Positions 1 to 9,199 of a DNA stretch of 64,000 bases are shown in pieces. Under the pieces are notes generated by a model. The model saw only the letters and a list, made by a program, of their open reading frames with translations, did no database searches and was not told the origin of the DNA. The position numbers and the translations under genes are program-made. How positions within the stretch are numbered: the first letter of the stretch is position 1; each line of letters opens with the position of its first letter. Source of the stretch: Rhabdophis nuchalis (Eukaryota > Chordata > Lepidosauria > Squamata > Natricidae); contig CM077653.1 of the NCBI GenBank assembly GCA_039707465.1, positions 3,328,684 to 3,392,683 of the forward strand, given 5' to 3'.

Positions 1-80
1 TTCTGTTTTCTTCTGAAACTTTTCTTTTCTTGGATTTAACCAAGTTGAAAAACTCACATGCCACATATTGCTGATCCCTG
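1..80 (+). mobile_element. 3' fragment of a hAT-type MITE (345-bp family)
   Basis: The segment matches the second half of the complete element at 43223-43567 (shared TTTCTTCTGAA and TCTTGGATTTAACCA blocks) and ends in the same terminus GCTGATCCCTG. Its 5' half lies off the window or was lost. It ends only 6 bases from the stop codon of the NECTIN1 short-isoform tail exon. Confidence 0.75.
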
Positions 81-86
81 GCTTGG

Positions 87-245
87 CTAAAGACTGACAT
101 GGATGAACATCAAGACTAAACTTGTCCTTACCAACTTGTCCGTGTTGGGAGTAGACTCAGTAGCTGCCATGTCATAGTAGGGTGGCTGGGACGATGTCTT
201 CTGGACCTCTTCCTCTTGCTCCTTCATGTTATCCAGGTGCACAAC
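87..245 (-). CDS. NECTIN1: NECTIN1 short-isoform (alpha/HIgR-type) cytoplasmic tail exon
   Basis: This encodes the end of the short nectin-1 isoform tail. The acceptor is a textbook pyrimidine tract plus CTGCAG just upstream of base 245, and the exon opens in phase 0 with VVHLDNMKEQEEEV, followed by SSQPPYYDMAATESTPNTDK. Human short-isoform nectin-1 has the same QVVHLD, acidic and QPPYYD blocks, so the family call is firm. The frame stays open to a TAG at 87-89. There is also a good donor (TTG|GTAAGG) after base 132, so the coding part could instead be 132-245 (exactly 38 codons) with a further exon off the window. Neither reading ends in the EWYV afadin ligand in the window, as expected of the short isoform. 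The boundary at the 3' end is the only doubtful part. Confidence 0.85.
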   Translation of the reverse strand, partial: VVHLDNMKEQEEEVQKTSSQPPYYDMAATESTPNTDKLVRTSLVLMFIHVSL

Positions 246-364
246 CTGCAGGTGAGGCAGTAGGGAAGGTTCAGGAAGGGAAGTCTTAGCCCAGATGAAA
301 ACTGTTCTCCAAGATGGATTGGATGGAGAGACCATCGCACTATATTTCTCAAAGGGAATCAGGT

Positions 365-815
365 CACTGCCTTAAGTGATAGATGAGAATATTTGTAGCT
401 TAGGTTGAACTGTGGAGCTCTTGGTGCTGTCTGAGTTTGGATCTTTTCTTGCAGATGTTTCATTACCAAACTAGATAACGTCATCAGTGCTAGAAGGAAG
501 TGGGGTTTGCAAGGAGGAGGAGGAAGAGGAGGGGACGGCAATGATTATGGGGTCCCTAGTGCTTTCTGAGCTTGGTTGTTTCCTTGCAGACATTTCCTTG
601 CCAAACTAGGTAACATCATCAGTGTTAGAAGGGAGAGGGGTTTGCAGGGATGAGAAGGAGGAGGAGGAGGAGGAGGAGGAGGAGGAGGAGGAGGAGGAGG
701 AGGAGGAGGAGGAGGAGGAGGAGGAGGGCGATGACTATATGGAGTCCCTGGTGCTTTCTGAGCTTGGATGTTTCCTTCCAGATGTTTCATTACCAAACTA
801 GGTAACATCATCAGT
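365..815. repeat. three tandem copies of an unclassified dispersed repeat, with GGA expansion
   Basis: Three copies of a unit (near 400-530, 545-650 and 740-815) share GAGCTTGGNTGTTTCCTTGC, then a CATTACCAAACTAGGTAACATC-like block. A GGA/GAG triplet array (about 655-728, some 24 units) lies between copies two and three. Related copies occur at 34160-34400, 41750-42060 and 52885-53075. I do not recognise the family with certainty. Confidence 0.7.
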
Positions 816-1473
816 CATTCCCTTTAGGAATCTCAACAGAGATTCTGCTCCCACTTTAGATACCACCTACTCTTAATAGGAAAGTCGGAGACCTTTAGGG
901 ACCCCAGATGATCAGTGTGAGATAAGAAAGCTAAGTCTGGACTCATCTTTATGGAAGATGAGAAAATTGTTCCAGGATTTAGGATCAGTTCCATATTTGA
1001 GCCCATGTTTTGCATGCAGGAGGCCCCAATTCAGTTCTTCGTAATTAAAAAGAGGAGAACTGTGGCTAACCAAAGAAGTGAGTATTGATTTAAAGAGACA
1101 AATAACCCGACTTGGTATCAGGAAAGCTTCCCATAAATCCATTAAGTCACAGAAATAATGGTGAGGCTGAGGAGTAAATAATGGGGAGAAATGGACTGTG
1201 TTCATTTCAAATGTCCATTTTACCTTCTCCTATCTCTCCTTGTATACTGCGATGAAGCCACTATGAAATAATGAGAAAAGCATTCTTGTAATTCCTTGTT
1301 AGAATATTCATGACTGGGAGAGACATGGGAACAAGGTCAGCCAATGTTCCAGAGGCAATGCTGGGAAGTAAACTCTTGGATACCCAATCCAAATATTCCT
1401 TCCGTGGGGTGGTGGGTGGGTGGGATAGAATCAATGAATTCGTTGGAAGTCCTACGAATGGCCGAAGGTATAC
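816..1473. other. intron, nothing recognised
   Basis: Intron between the 91-nt exon and the tail exon. Mixed composition, no repeat or coding signal that I recognise. Confidence 0.5.
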
Positions 1474-1564
1474 CTGGATGTTTTCTGTAGTCAGTTGGCT
1501 TTTCACTTCTTGATTCTGGTTGAGGGGCAGAGATGCAGGTTTCTGCGAAGAGGGGAGGTCTATC
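1474..1564 (-). CDS. NECTIN1: NECTIN1 short-isoform 91-nt juxtamembrane exon
   Basis: This small exon links the transmembrane exon at 4370-4517 to the tail exon at 87-245. It lies between an acceptor CCTTCCTATAG and a donor CAG|GTATAC. It reads in phase 2 to phase 0: the first base completes a Leu codon and the next 90 bases give 30 codons, beginning IDLPSSQKPASLPLN and ending SQLTTENIQ, immediately before VVHLD. Human short-isoform nectin-1 has a comparable Ser/Pro/Gln-rich stretch ending in EDIQ before VVHLD. A nearer acceptor-like CGCAG about 20 bases inside the exon would put the frame out and reach a stop, so it was not chosen. Without this exon the tail exon is read in the wrong frame and stops after seven codons. 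The stretch is low in complexity, so the call rests on phase, splice signals and the TTENIQ end. Confidence 0.85.
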
Positions 1565-1737
1565 CTATAGGAAGGAAAATGGCTCGTTGGAGAGACAGTA
1601 CTTTATTTTTTATTTATTCACATTTGTTAAATTTACAGGACATGCAGCCAACATCCAATATTAAGAATTATAACAATATTGAGCAAAAACTAGATAAGGG
1701 TTCAATGGATATAAGGGTTAGAGGTGAGATCTTCTCC

Positions 1738-2332
1738 TAATCTACTTCCTACTTCCTGTTCTGAATGAGGCTTCCCAAGAGCCTGAAGCAAACTCCTTGT
1801 CCCGACAAAAAAGGCCCTTTTATTAATTGACTGTGAATTCTGCTCATTTACATCCAGCAAAGTCCAGCAAAATCTTTCAAGGGAGGATTTATAGTCACAG
1901 ACCTTATCTGGCTTGGAGAGCTGCCAGGCTGATATCTGCAAAACTTGGCCTGGAGTCTTGGAGAATCACGAACCAATGAAGTGAACTAATGGTGTCCTGC
2001 AAACTCCACTCCCCTTTCGCTCCTCTTTTATTTCCACTGGGAGGGGCCATTCATGGTCCACCTGTGGCCTTACTCCCAAGTCGACCCCTGTTCTTTAGCT
2101 CTTCCCTTTCGTCTGGCAATTCTGCGCATGTGCATGCTGGGAACAGGCTCCAGCTATTCATCTGCCTCACTGATGTCTGACTCTGAAGGCAGCTGATGAC
2201 TGGCTTACAGCACTGGCCCCGTCTCTGCCTCCGACACAGAGCCCTCATGAGAGCCTTCCCCAGACTCCAGGACTGGCCCATGTTCCGAATCTGCTGTCAG
2301 CTCTGCTGGTGGGCTACAACACTTCCAAAATG
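1738..2332 (-). mobile_element. LTR-like retroelement fragment (family R)
   Basis: Reverse-orientation copy of a repeat also present at 11483-11830, 47830-48210 and 50984-51560. It starts (minus sense) TGTTGTAGCCCACCAGCAG, has a GAGCCTGTTCCCAGC block, a TAAAAGAGGAGCGAAAGGGG block and an AATTAATAAAAGGG polyadenylation-like segment near its end. The layout is like an LTR with promoter and poly(A) regions, but no matching internal region is seen. Confidence 0.6.
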
Positions 2333-3485
2333 GGATTGCCCCCATAGGGGCCCAGGCCAATTGGCATAGCCAGATTTTGAGGGTCTCCCAGAAGGCCAAG
2401 AGGATAAGGAGAAGATCTCACCTTGAGGGGCAGGGGTCACGACAGAGAAGGCTTTTCCCCTGGGCCACAGGAGAATTTCTGAAATACTTTGGCCAACAGA
2501 ATCCTCAGCATACCCCTTCTGCTGGAGCAAGTGTGGTGGACCAGTTCATTGGAATGATACAGTTCTTCAGATAGCCTGTCCCCATGCCATAAAGAGCTTT
2601 AGAAGTCATAATCTGTCAGTGCCTGCACAGGTCTACCACGTGTATCAGTCCAGGAGCAAGTACAGCCAAGAGTGGTTTGTATAAAAAGGTGTTTTTTTAA
2701 ATCTTCAGTAGGAATATCAGAATGCTATACGTACACATTCTATTGTTTGCAATAGCTAAACAAACAGCAATTACAGCAATGAACAAACCAACATGCCAGC
2801 AGGGCTGCCTCTTATTACACAGGCTCTTAAAAGGATAACAACCAAAGACCCTGCTGATTCATTCCCCTCATTGCATCAGCCGATCAGCTCTTAAATTATA
2901 ACCTTGACATAATCAACACCCTGAATTTGCTGGCTGACAGGAACTCAAACCATTCCAATCAACTAACTTTGATGTCCAAGAAAGGCTCTGGCTAATTCCA
3001 CATTCAATACCATTTCAGTCGTACAAGACTGTAAAATCTGGTGAGATTTCAGCAACTTAGTTCAAGTTGCCCACATATTGCCAAAATTTCGCAGGCTCTT
3101 GCATAGGAAAGTTGAGGTCCCACTTCACCCCCTCCATTCCCTGAACTGCCACAGCAGGTGGAATCCTGGCCTCAAGCCAAAATATCTTTTTGCCCAAGTT
3201 AATTTTGAAGCAAACTGTTTGTGCACTTTCCCAGGGCACAAATCACAGTTTCGAACCATTATGTGTGGCCAACAGGAAATGAACCACTGTCAGGAAATGG
3301 AATTTCAGTTTGATTGCTTGACTTTTTGTTCCTAACCTAGTAATTTTTTTTCAAAATGGGGTAAAAAAATATCTCCCCATTCTTTTTTATGAATGGTTAT
3401 TTCTGAAGACATTATAGGGAAAATGGCTCAGAAGCAGCTGTGTAATTCTGGTAGAAATGGACATAAACTGGTAGATTAATACATG
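2333..3485. other. intron, nothing recognised
   Basis: No coding signal and no family I can name. Degraded repeat sequence is likely at 2540-2960. Confidence 0.4.
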
Positions 3486-3486
3486 A

Positions 3487-3489
<3 letters not shown>

Positions 3490-3541
<52 letters not shown>

Positions 3542-3770
3542 AAGACAGAGACAAAGACAGAGACGGAGACGGAGACACAGAGAGAGAAACACACACAGAG
3601 ACAGACCCAGAGAGAGACAGAGAGAAGTGAGAGAGAGTGAGAGACAGAGACAGACAGACAGAGACATACAGAGAGACAGAGAAAGACAGAGAGAGAGAGA
3701 GAGAGACAGACAGACACAGAGAGAGAGAGAAAGAGAGAGAGGGAGAGAGTGGGAGGGAGAGAGAAACACA
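3490..3770. repeat. GA microsatellite and purine-rich GA/CA tract
   Basis: A pure GA run at about 3492-3539 (some 24 units) grades into interrupted GAGACA and GAGAGA repeats to about 3770. It creates long spurious open frames on both strands. Confidence 0.95.
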
Positions 3771-4369
3771 TTTCAGGAACAAGGATGTTCAGCTCTTCAG
3801 TTTGCTAACAAGTCTCTGAAGAGACAAAGCAGTTAGAGATGTAAGCTCAAATCCATCTTCCTAGCACGATATAACATTATGAGTGCATCTTCCTGTATGA
3901 AGCAGCACTGTGGACTCTGTGCATCAAATTAGATCTTCAGCACCATGGACAACTCTCTTCCAATCAGCATAACTACGAGATTCTGGATTCATTTCCCCCA
4001 GAGTGTTTCAGAGCATATACGATTTTGAATATGGTCCCTATGTGCAACTTTTAAAAACAGCTGCACCTTTTCCCCAGGAGCACATTCAAATTTTAGAGGA
4101 CAGATGGCTATAATCTGAACTATACATGAGGCGGCTGCTTTAAAGAGTACTCAGAGGGGATGGTGGCACTCCTTTATGTTCTGATGTGCCTCGTTCAAAC
4201 CATTTCTGAATTGTTGCAATTCCTGAATTGTTCCTGTTCAGTACATCTTGAATGCCAGGCCTTTGAGCCCATGAATTCCCAGACAAAATTATATTTAACT
4301 AACATCAACTCATATAATCTTAAAGAATGATCACCGAAACACAGGTTACACCGAGATGGTGGTACTCAC
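3771..4369. other. intron downstream of the short-isoform transmembrane exon
   Basis: No repeat family or coding signal recognised. The donor of the transmembrane exon (GTGAGT) reads leftward from 4369. Confidence 0.5.
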
Positions 4370-4517
4370 AGGTCATTTTCAGTGTCTGACCGATTCGTCT
4401 TCTGTCTTCTGTAGATGATGTAGACGGTAACAGCCCCACCGATAATGAAAAGAGCAGCAATCACCACACCCAGGACCCCCAAAACGCCTCCTAGACCCCC
4501 CTGGGGCAACGGCTTAT
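4370..4517 (-). CDS. NECTIN1: NECTIN1 short-isoform (alpha/HIgR-type) transmembrane exon
   Basis: An alternative to the delta exon at 36845-37386, spliced to the same exon 5. The acceptor is GCTGTTACAG and the donor T|GTGAGT. Joined to exon 5, whose last base G starts the codon, it reads D-K-P-L-P-Q-G-G-L-G-G, then a hydrophobic helix (VLGVLGVVIAALFIIGGAVT), VYIIY, and a basic stop-transfer RRQK followed by TNRSDTENDL. Human short-isoform nectin-1 has EKPRPQRGLG at the same place, before its membrane helix. The 148 nt take phase 1 to phase 2, which fits the 91-nt exon at 1474-1564 exactly. Function: anchors the three Ig domains in the plasma membrane with a tail different from the afadin-binding one. 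Confidence 0.93.
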
Positions 4518-4619
4518 CTGTAACAGCAAAGAAGAAGAACAAAGGAATTATTATGGTGAATAGAAATGCTTCTTTTAATCAAGTAATTTCATTGCTTATC
4601 TTCTCCTTTTAAATATTCT

Positions 4620-4814
4620 AGTTCTGGTCAGGTGCAGAGGTGCAGAGACGAAGGATGACCTTGGTTTTCTAGAAAGAATGTTGTCATGGCTACATATCAT
4701 CTAACTCCATACAATCCCCCCCTCCCATTTTCCCACAATAGAAAAGGCATAGTAGAATAATAGAAAGTGTGGCAGGCCAAAGAACCAAAAGAAAAGTTGG
4801 CTGCAGGCCCGACA
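4620..4814 (-). mobile_element. truncated LTR fragment (411-bp LTR family)
   Basis: Reverse-orientation first half of the LTR that is complete at 40125-40535. It runs from a broken edge inside the GGTGCAGAGACGAAGGATGA block to the terminus ...GGCCCGACA, the complement of TGTCGGG. Confidence 0.75.
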
Positions 4815-4956
4815 GGCATCTCTCTCCCTCCTCCTAGGCAACAGTGGCTCTTCTTATTTTTCTTGCCCGGTGATGTCCAAGAATTGTCCAAGGACCATCA
4901 GTTGAGTCCGAAAACCTCCTTCTTTGGTTTTTCAAAAGGCAACTGGAGTTGTTTTT

Positions 4957-5195
4957 TTCTTGAAGACATTTCACTTCTCATCCAAGAAGCTTCTTTAGTT
5001 CTGAGGAACAGAAGAAGATTCTTGGATGAGAAGTGAAATGTCTTCAAGAAGGAGGAGGAGCAGAAGGAAGAGGAGGAGGAGGAGAAGAGGAAGAGGAAGA
5101 GGAAGAGGAAGAGGAAGAAGAAGAAGAAGAAGAAGAAGAAGAAGAAGAAGAAGAAGAAGAAGAAGAAGAAGAAGAAGAAGAAGAAGAAGAAGAAG

Positions 5196-5227
<32 letters not shown>

Positions 5228-5310
5228 GAAGTCCAGTTGCTTGTGAAAAAGCACCTTTGGGACAACCCCGACCTGGGCAACTGAGAATCTCCATGGAGAT
5301 CCTTCTCTGG
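4957..5310. repeat. 32-bp perfect inverted repeat with an adjacent GAA array, inside a dispersed repeat
   Basis: Arms 4957-4988 and 5019-5050 are perfect reverse complements of 32 bases around a 30-base spacer (core ACATTTCACTTCTCATCCAA). Directly after the right arm comes a GGA/GAA-rich stretch with pure GAA at about 5114-5225 (some 37 units). Sequence continuing from the array (AAGTCCAGTTGCTTGTGAAA, then AAGCACCTTTGGGACAAC) reads as the other half of the same dispersed element, so the array seems to have grown inside it. The microsatellite makes artificial poly-Glu, poly-Arg, poly-Ser and poly-Leu frames. Confidence 0.85.
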
Positions 5311-5639
5311 TTGTTTCTTTGGCTGTTTAAGCTGTTGACTTTTTCCTCTGGGATCTCAAGGAGTTTTATACACCAGTCACACACCGCTCCTCAATCCCTG
5401 CCTCTCTGATCCTGCCCCCTGTACATCTTCATCTGGCCAGACTGTCATCCTTGCTGTATTTGCAGACTTGTTTTATATTTCTGTCCCTGCAAAGCTCTTT
5501 TGTCTTTCCAACAAAATAGAGCTGCCTGCCCAGTGATGGATGGGGCCATCCAAGTCTCCATCATGGAATGACACAGCCTTCTCGGCTGCAGTAGACGGGA
5601 GGGGAAGGGTTGGAGCAGAAAAGGGGCTGAGAGTTTGTT
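5311..5639. other. nothing recognised
   Basis: No coding, splice or repeat signal that I can name. Confidence 0.4.
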
Positions 5640-6125
5640 TATTTATTTGATTTGTCAATTGCTTGGAGGATAATAGGTAGAAGAATAAACACAACCATGA
5701 AGGAAATGAGAGCAAATAAATGGGGGCAGTAGGACAGGGATGGTAGGCACGATGGTGCATTTATGCACATCCCCTTTACGGACCTCTTAGGAATGGGGTG
5801 AGGTCCACCATGGACAGTTTGAGGTTGAAGCTGTGGGGGTTTGAGGATGTAACAATAGAGTCAGGTAGAGGATTCCAGGCGTTGACCCCTCTGTTGCTGA
5901 AGTCATATTTTCTGCAGTCTAGTTTGGAGTGGTCTACCTTGAGTTTGTATCTGTTGTGTGCTCTTGTATTATTGTGGTTGAAGGTGAAGTAGTGATTGAC
6001 TGGTAAGATGTTGTAGTGGATAATTTTGTGTACGTGATCTTGATTCTATCCCTCTGTTTATGCAGCCTCGAACTGTGTTGGCTTTTTTGGCAGCTGCTGC
6101 ACACGGCTGGCTCCTATTTAAATGG
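5640..6125 (-). mobile_element. LINE fragment with reverse-transcriptase C-terminus (CR1/L3 type)
   Basis: On the minus strand the segment reads AAKKANTVRGCINRGIESRS, a CR1-like finger region, then after a junction YFTFNHNNTRAHNRYKLKVD and FSNRGVNAWNPLPDSIV, the usual C-terminal end of CR1/L2 reverse-transcriptase proteins, stopping after FLRGP. A 3' UTR follows to about 5640. The middle is deleted, since the two blocks are normally far apart. Confidence 0.7.
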
Positions 6126-6129
6126 TGAC

Positions 6130-6605
6130 CTTAATGCAGAATAACAAAAGACTTGGAAGAGACCTTGGAGGTCTTCTAGTCCAACATCTGCTTGAAGACC
6201 TCCAAGGTTCCTTCTAGCCTGATGATTCTATAATTAGCAACTGGCTTTGTGATTTGTTGGGTGAATAGAATAGAATAACAGAGTTGGGAGGGACCTTGGA
6301 GGTCTTCTAGTCCAACCCCCTGCTCAAGCAGGAAACCCTATACCATTTCAGGCAAACAGTTATCCAACATCTTCTTAAAAACTTGGAGCATTCACAACTT
6401 CTGGGGGCAAGTTGTCCCACTGGTTAATTATTCTCACTCTCAGGAAATTTCTCCTCAGTTCTAAGTTGCTTCTCTCCTTGATTAGTTTCCACCCATTGCT
6501 TCTTGTCCTGCCCTCAGGTGCCTTGGAGAATAGCTTGACTCCCTCTTCTTTGGAGAAGCCCCTGAGATATTGGAATGCACACTTCTCCTATTTCTCATGT
6601 AATTA
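6130..6605 (-). mobile_element. CR1 LINE 3' region fragments
   Basis: Two pieces. 6130-6240 carries a short CR1 tail and a palindromic echo of it; 6263-6605 is the complement of the widespread CR1 3' end (GGAGGTCTTCTAGTCCAACC, then CACCCATTGCTTCTTGTCCT). Remains of the AATAG pentanucleotide precede it at 6263. Confidence 0.8.
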
Positions 6606-7339
6606 CTCCAAAAACTCCCTGAGGAAGGCAAGCTTGGGAAAATCTCAATCAGCCAAGGAGTCTGATGCTGCAATCAAATGTTGAACCCTGATTCCAAAGC
6701 AAATAATTTGACACCGTAATAGTGTCATCGTCATCACCATCAAACCAGAGTTTCATTTTGTAGAGATGACAGCTCCCTTCCCTGCTGGTTTGTTTTCTGC
6801 TGCCTGTGATTTCCTTACATTTGGCGGCTGTGTTATTGCATTTTTTTTATTTATTATTGGATGCAATTGTTTTAATCATTTCATATTCCAGGGAGCCCCC
6901 TTGAGAGGCTGGGGCAGAAAGACAGGCTGTTATATTTCTTCCTAAGTGGAGTGGATAAATAAATAAAGCTCCAAGAATCGAAACCTTAAGCTTTGGAGCT
7001 GAGATTTAGCACTTTGCTTTCTTCCGGGGACCTCTTTAGTTAGGGGGCAAACGCCCGTATTCGGCTTTTGGCCGTGGTTGAGATTTCAAGAAGGAAAGGG
7101 GGCTGCAGCCAAAACAGCTTTGCATGGAGTCGCTTTCTGCCTCTCCCTTAACCTTCTCAGACCTGACGGTTTTATACCGTATTAGCACTTGAAAAAGCTA
7201 ATCGCTTCCATTCTCGGTAATAGAAGGAGCACAAACATCTAAACGGAAGGAGGGGGGAGAAATCTGAGAACCATTTGCTCTCTGCTATCTGTGGGGCTGA
7301 TTATGGGCAGCTTCCCAGCTTGGTAAGGGAAAAGGGTAA
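6606..7339. other. nothing recognised
   Basis: No repeat or coding signal that I can name, apart from short A/T runs near 6840. Confidence 0.4.
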
Positions 7340-7860
7340 GGCTGGGGGTGTGCAGGGATTCAGGAGAACCTCAAGCTAAGATTCTGCATGGTTCGGAGAA
7401 CCCCCAAATCTCACTGCTGGCTGGCCCTGCCCATCCTGCCTTTCCCAGGAGTCCCCACACGGTCCATTTTGCAGGTCAGTGGAAGGTGAGTGTGGAGGGT
7501 ACTGCGGGTTGCTGGGGGTTTGCAGGGATTCAGGAGAACCTCTAGCTAAGATTCTGCATGGTTCGGAGAACCCCCAAATCCTACTGCTGGCTGGCCCTGC
7601 CCACCCTGCCTTTCCCAGGAGTCCTCACGGGGCCCATTTTGGATGCAGGTCAGTGGAGGATGAGTGGTGGAGGCTCAGGGAGGGTGGAAAATGGGCCTCT
7701 GAAAGTTAGGAAGGCTGGAAACAAGCCCATTTCTGGCCTCCAGAGGGCCTCTGGAGCCTGGGAAGGCCCTTTTTTTGCCCTCCTGGAAGCTTGAGGAAAG
7801 CCTAGAGAGCCCAGGGAGGGCAAAAATCCCCCCACTGTGGTGCAGGGGGTCTACTAGGCC
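7340..7860 (+). repeat. 170-bp tandem duplication in hAT-like repeat sequence
   Basis: A block beginning GCAGGGATTCAGGAGAACCT occurs at 7352 and again at 7522, with most of the following 150 bases shared. The sequence leads into the hAT-like repeat at 7861-8080 and may be the internal part of a larger element of that family. Confidence 0.7.
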
Positions 7861-8080
7861 ATGCCCACCGTGCCAGCAGTGAAATTCAATTTTTTTAAAC
7901 TACCGGTTCTGTGGGCGTGGCTTGGTGGGCATGGCAGTGGAAGGATGCTGCAAAATCTCCACTCCCACCCTACTCTGGGGCCAGCCAGAGATGGTATTTG
8001 CTGGTTTTCTGAGTTACTCAAAATTTCCGCTACTGGTTCTCCAGAACCTGTCAGAACCTGCTGAATTCCACCCCTGCTCC
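7861..8080 (+). mobile_element. ACCGGTT-family hAT-like repeat with a single copy of the 41-bp unit
   Basis: It starts with GCAGTGAAATTCAATTTTTT, passes through CTACCGGTTCTGTGGGCGTG and a single GAAGGATGCTGCAAAATCTC unit, and ends near GAATTCCACCCCTG. The same layout, with the unit multiplied, occurs at 23106-23870 and 44622-45062. Confidence 0.7.
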
Positions 8081-8155
8081 ATACTCATTATTAATTGGTT
8101 CTGGGAGAGATGACGAGTACCAAACAAACCACATGACTTGTAACATATGAACTGG

Positions 8156-8189
8156 TCGGTGTTCGCTGTCACAAGACAGCGAACACCGA
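8156..8189. repeat. perfect 15-bp hairpin
   Basis: TCGGTGTTCGCTGTC and its exact complement are separated by ACAA. It lies between two mobile elements and has no poly-U or RNA-gene context, so no function is assigned. Confidence 0.9.
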
Positions 8190-8203
8190 CAGATTCTAGA
8201 TTA

Positions 8204-8309
8204 TACTGTATTTCCTCAAAAACAAGACCAGTTCTTATATTGATTTTGCTCCAAAAGATGCATTAGGGCTTATTTTCTGGTTAGGTCTTATTTTGGGGGA
8301 AATACAGTA
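8204..8309. mobile_element. 106-bp MITE with terminal inverted repeats
   Basis: The ends TACTGTATTTCC and GGAAATACAGTA are inverted repeats; the inside reads CTTATATTGATTTTGC...GGTCTTATTTT. Related longer copies are at 28803-29226, 58708-59105 and 61856-62229. Confidence 0.75.
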
Positions 8310-8590
8310 CAAAATGCAAAATATCGATTCCCTCCCCACTCTGGGGCCAGCCGGAGGTGGTAGGATCAATTTAATTCACTTTTAATTTTGTATTTTGTAT
8401 TTGTCGATGGTCTTATTTGTATTTTTAATTGCCTGTGCCCCGCCTCGAGTCCCCTTGGGGAGAGAGAGCGGGATATAAAATTAAATTATTATTATTATTA
8501 TTATTTACCAGTATCTCTAAACTACTCAAAATTTACGCTACCGGTTCTCTAGAACCTGCCAGAACCTGCCGGATTTCACTCCTGCACCAT
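8310..8590 (+). mobile_element. L2-like LINE 3' tail followed by an ACCGGTT-family fragment
   Basis: 8355-8505 has the tail CGCCTCGAGTCCCCTTGGGG, AGCGGGATATAAAATTAAAT and an ATT microsatellite end. 8515-8590 is a terminal piece of the ACCGGTT hAT-like family, ending GATTTCACTCCTGC. Confidence 0.65.
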
Positions 8591-9199
8591 GCCCACCCAG
8601 CAAGCAGGGAGAGAACCCCTTGCTAAAATTTTGAAGGCCACCCCTGAGGGTTGGCCCAAGGTTGCCAAACGTCTCCCCTCCTCCCTTTACCCTCCCCAGG
8701 ATAGTCAGAGGATGCTTGGAGGAGGGGGAGCAAGACGGAGTTTGCTGGGAACGGATTTCGAAACACATGATAAAAGGATTTAATTTGCGCTACCTTCCAA
8801 GCTAATTAAAGTTGAAAACCAGCTAATTGGTACTTTGTACTTCTAGCTCCAGTGGTGATGAAAGAGAAAGATAATTGGGAGGGGATGGGGGGAGGGGAGG
8901 AGGAGGAGGAGGAGGCGGTCGAAAGGCAGAAGGAGGGAGTGGGAGAAAGAGGGCGAAACGGATCGGATCACCTGCAAAGAAAGGAGAAGGGGCTGGGTGA
9001 GAAGGAGAAGAGGACAAGGGGGGGAAGCTACCGAACGATATTCAGGAAGGCCCAAAGAGGAGGACGAAGGACGGCTCAAGAAGAAAGACGTTGCCCTTTA
9101 TCCAACATTGGATAATGTTAAAAGAAAAGAAGAAAGCAGGAAACCGCGGCTGGAGTGAAACCCAGATACTCGCAGCTTGAGGACAAAGAAGAAGCATCT
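8591..9199. other. no gene; purine-rich tract at 8850-9080
   Basis: 8591-8850 shows nothing I can name. 8850-9080 is G/A-rich (GGAGGAGGAGGAGG at about 8895) without strict periodicity. Confidence 0.5.

Noticed and set aside
1474..1545. A shorter version of the 91-nt exon using the acceptor-like CGCAG
   Set aside because: Joined to the transmembrane exon it changes the frame and reaches a stop after about 12 codons; the TATAG acceptor at 1565-1566 keeps the frame.
3387..3836. Ser/Leu- and Arg/Glu-rich frames
   Set aside because: Translations of the GA/GACA tract.
4898..5409. Poly-Glu, poly-Arg, poly-Ser and poly-Leu frames
   Set aside because: Translations of the GAA array in different frames; no flanking coding signal.
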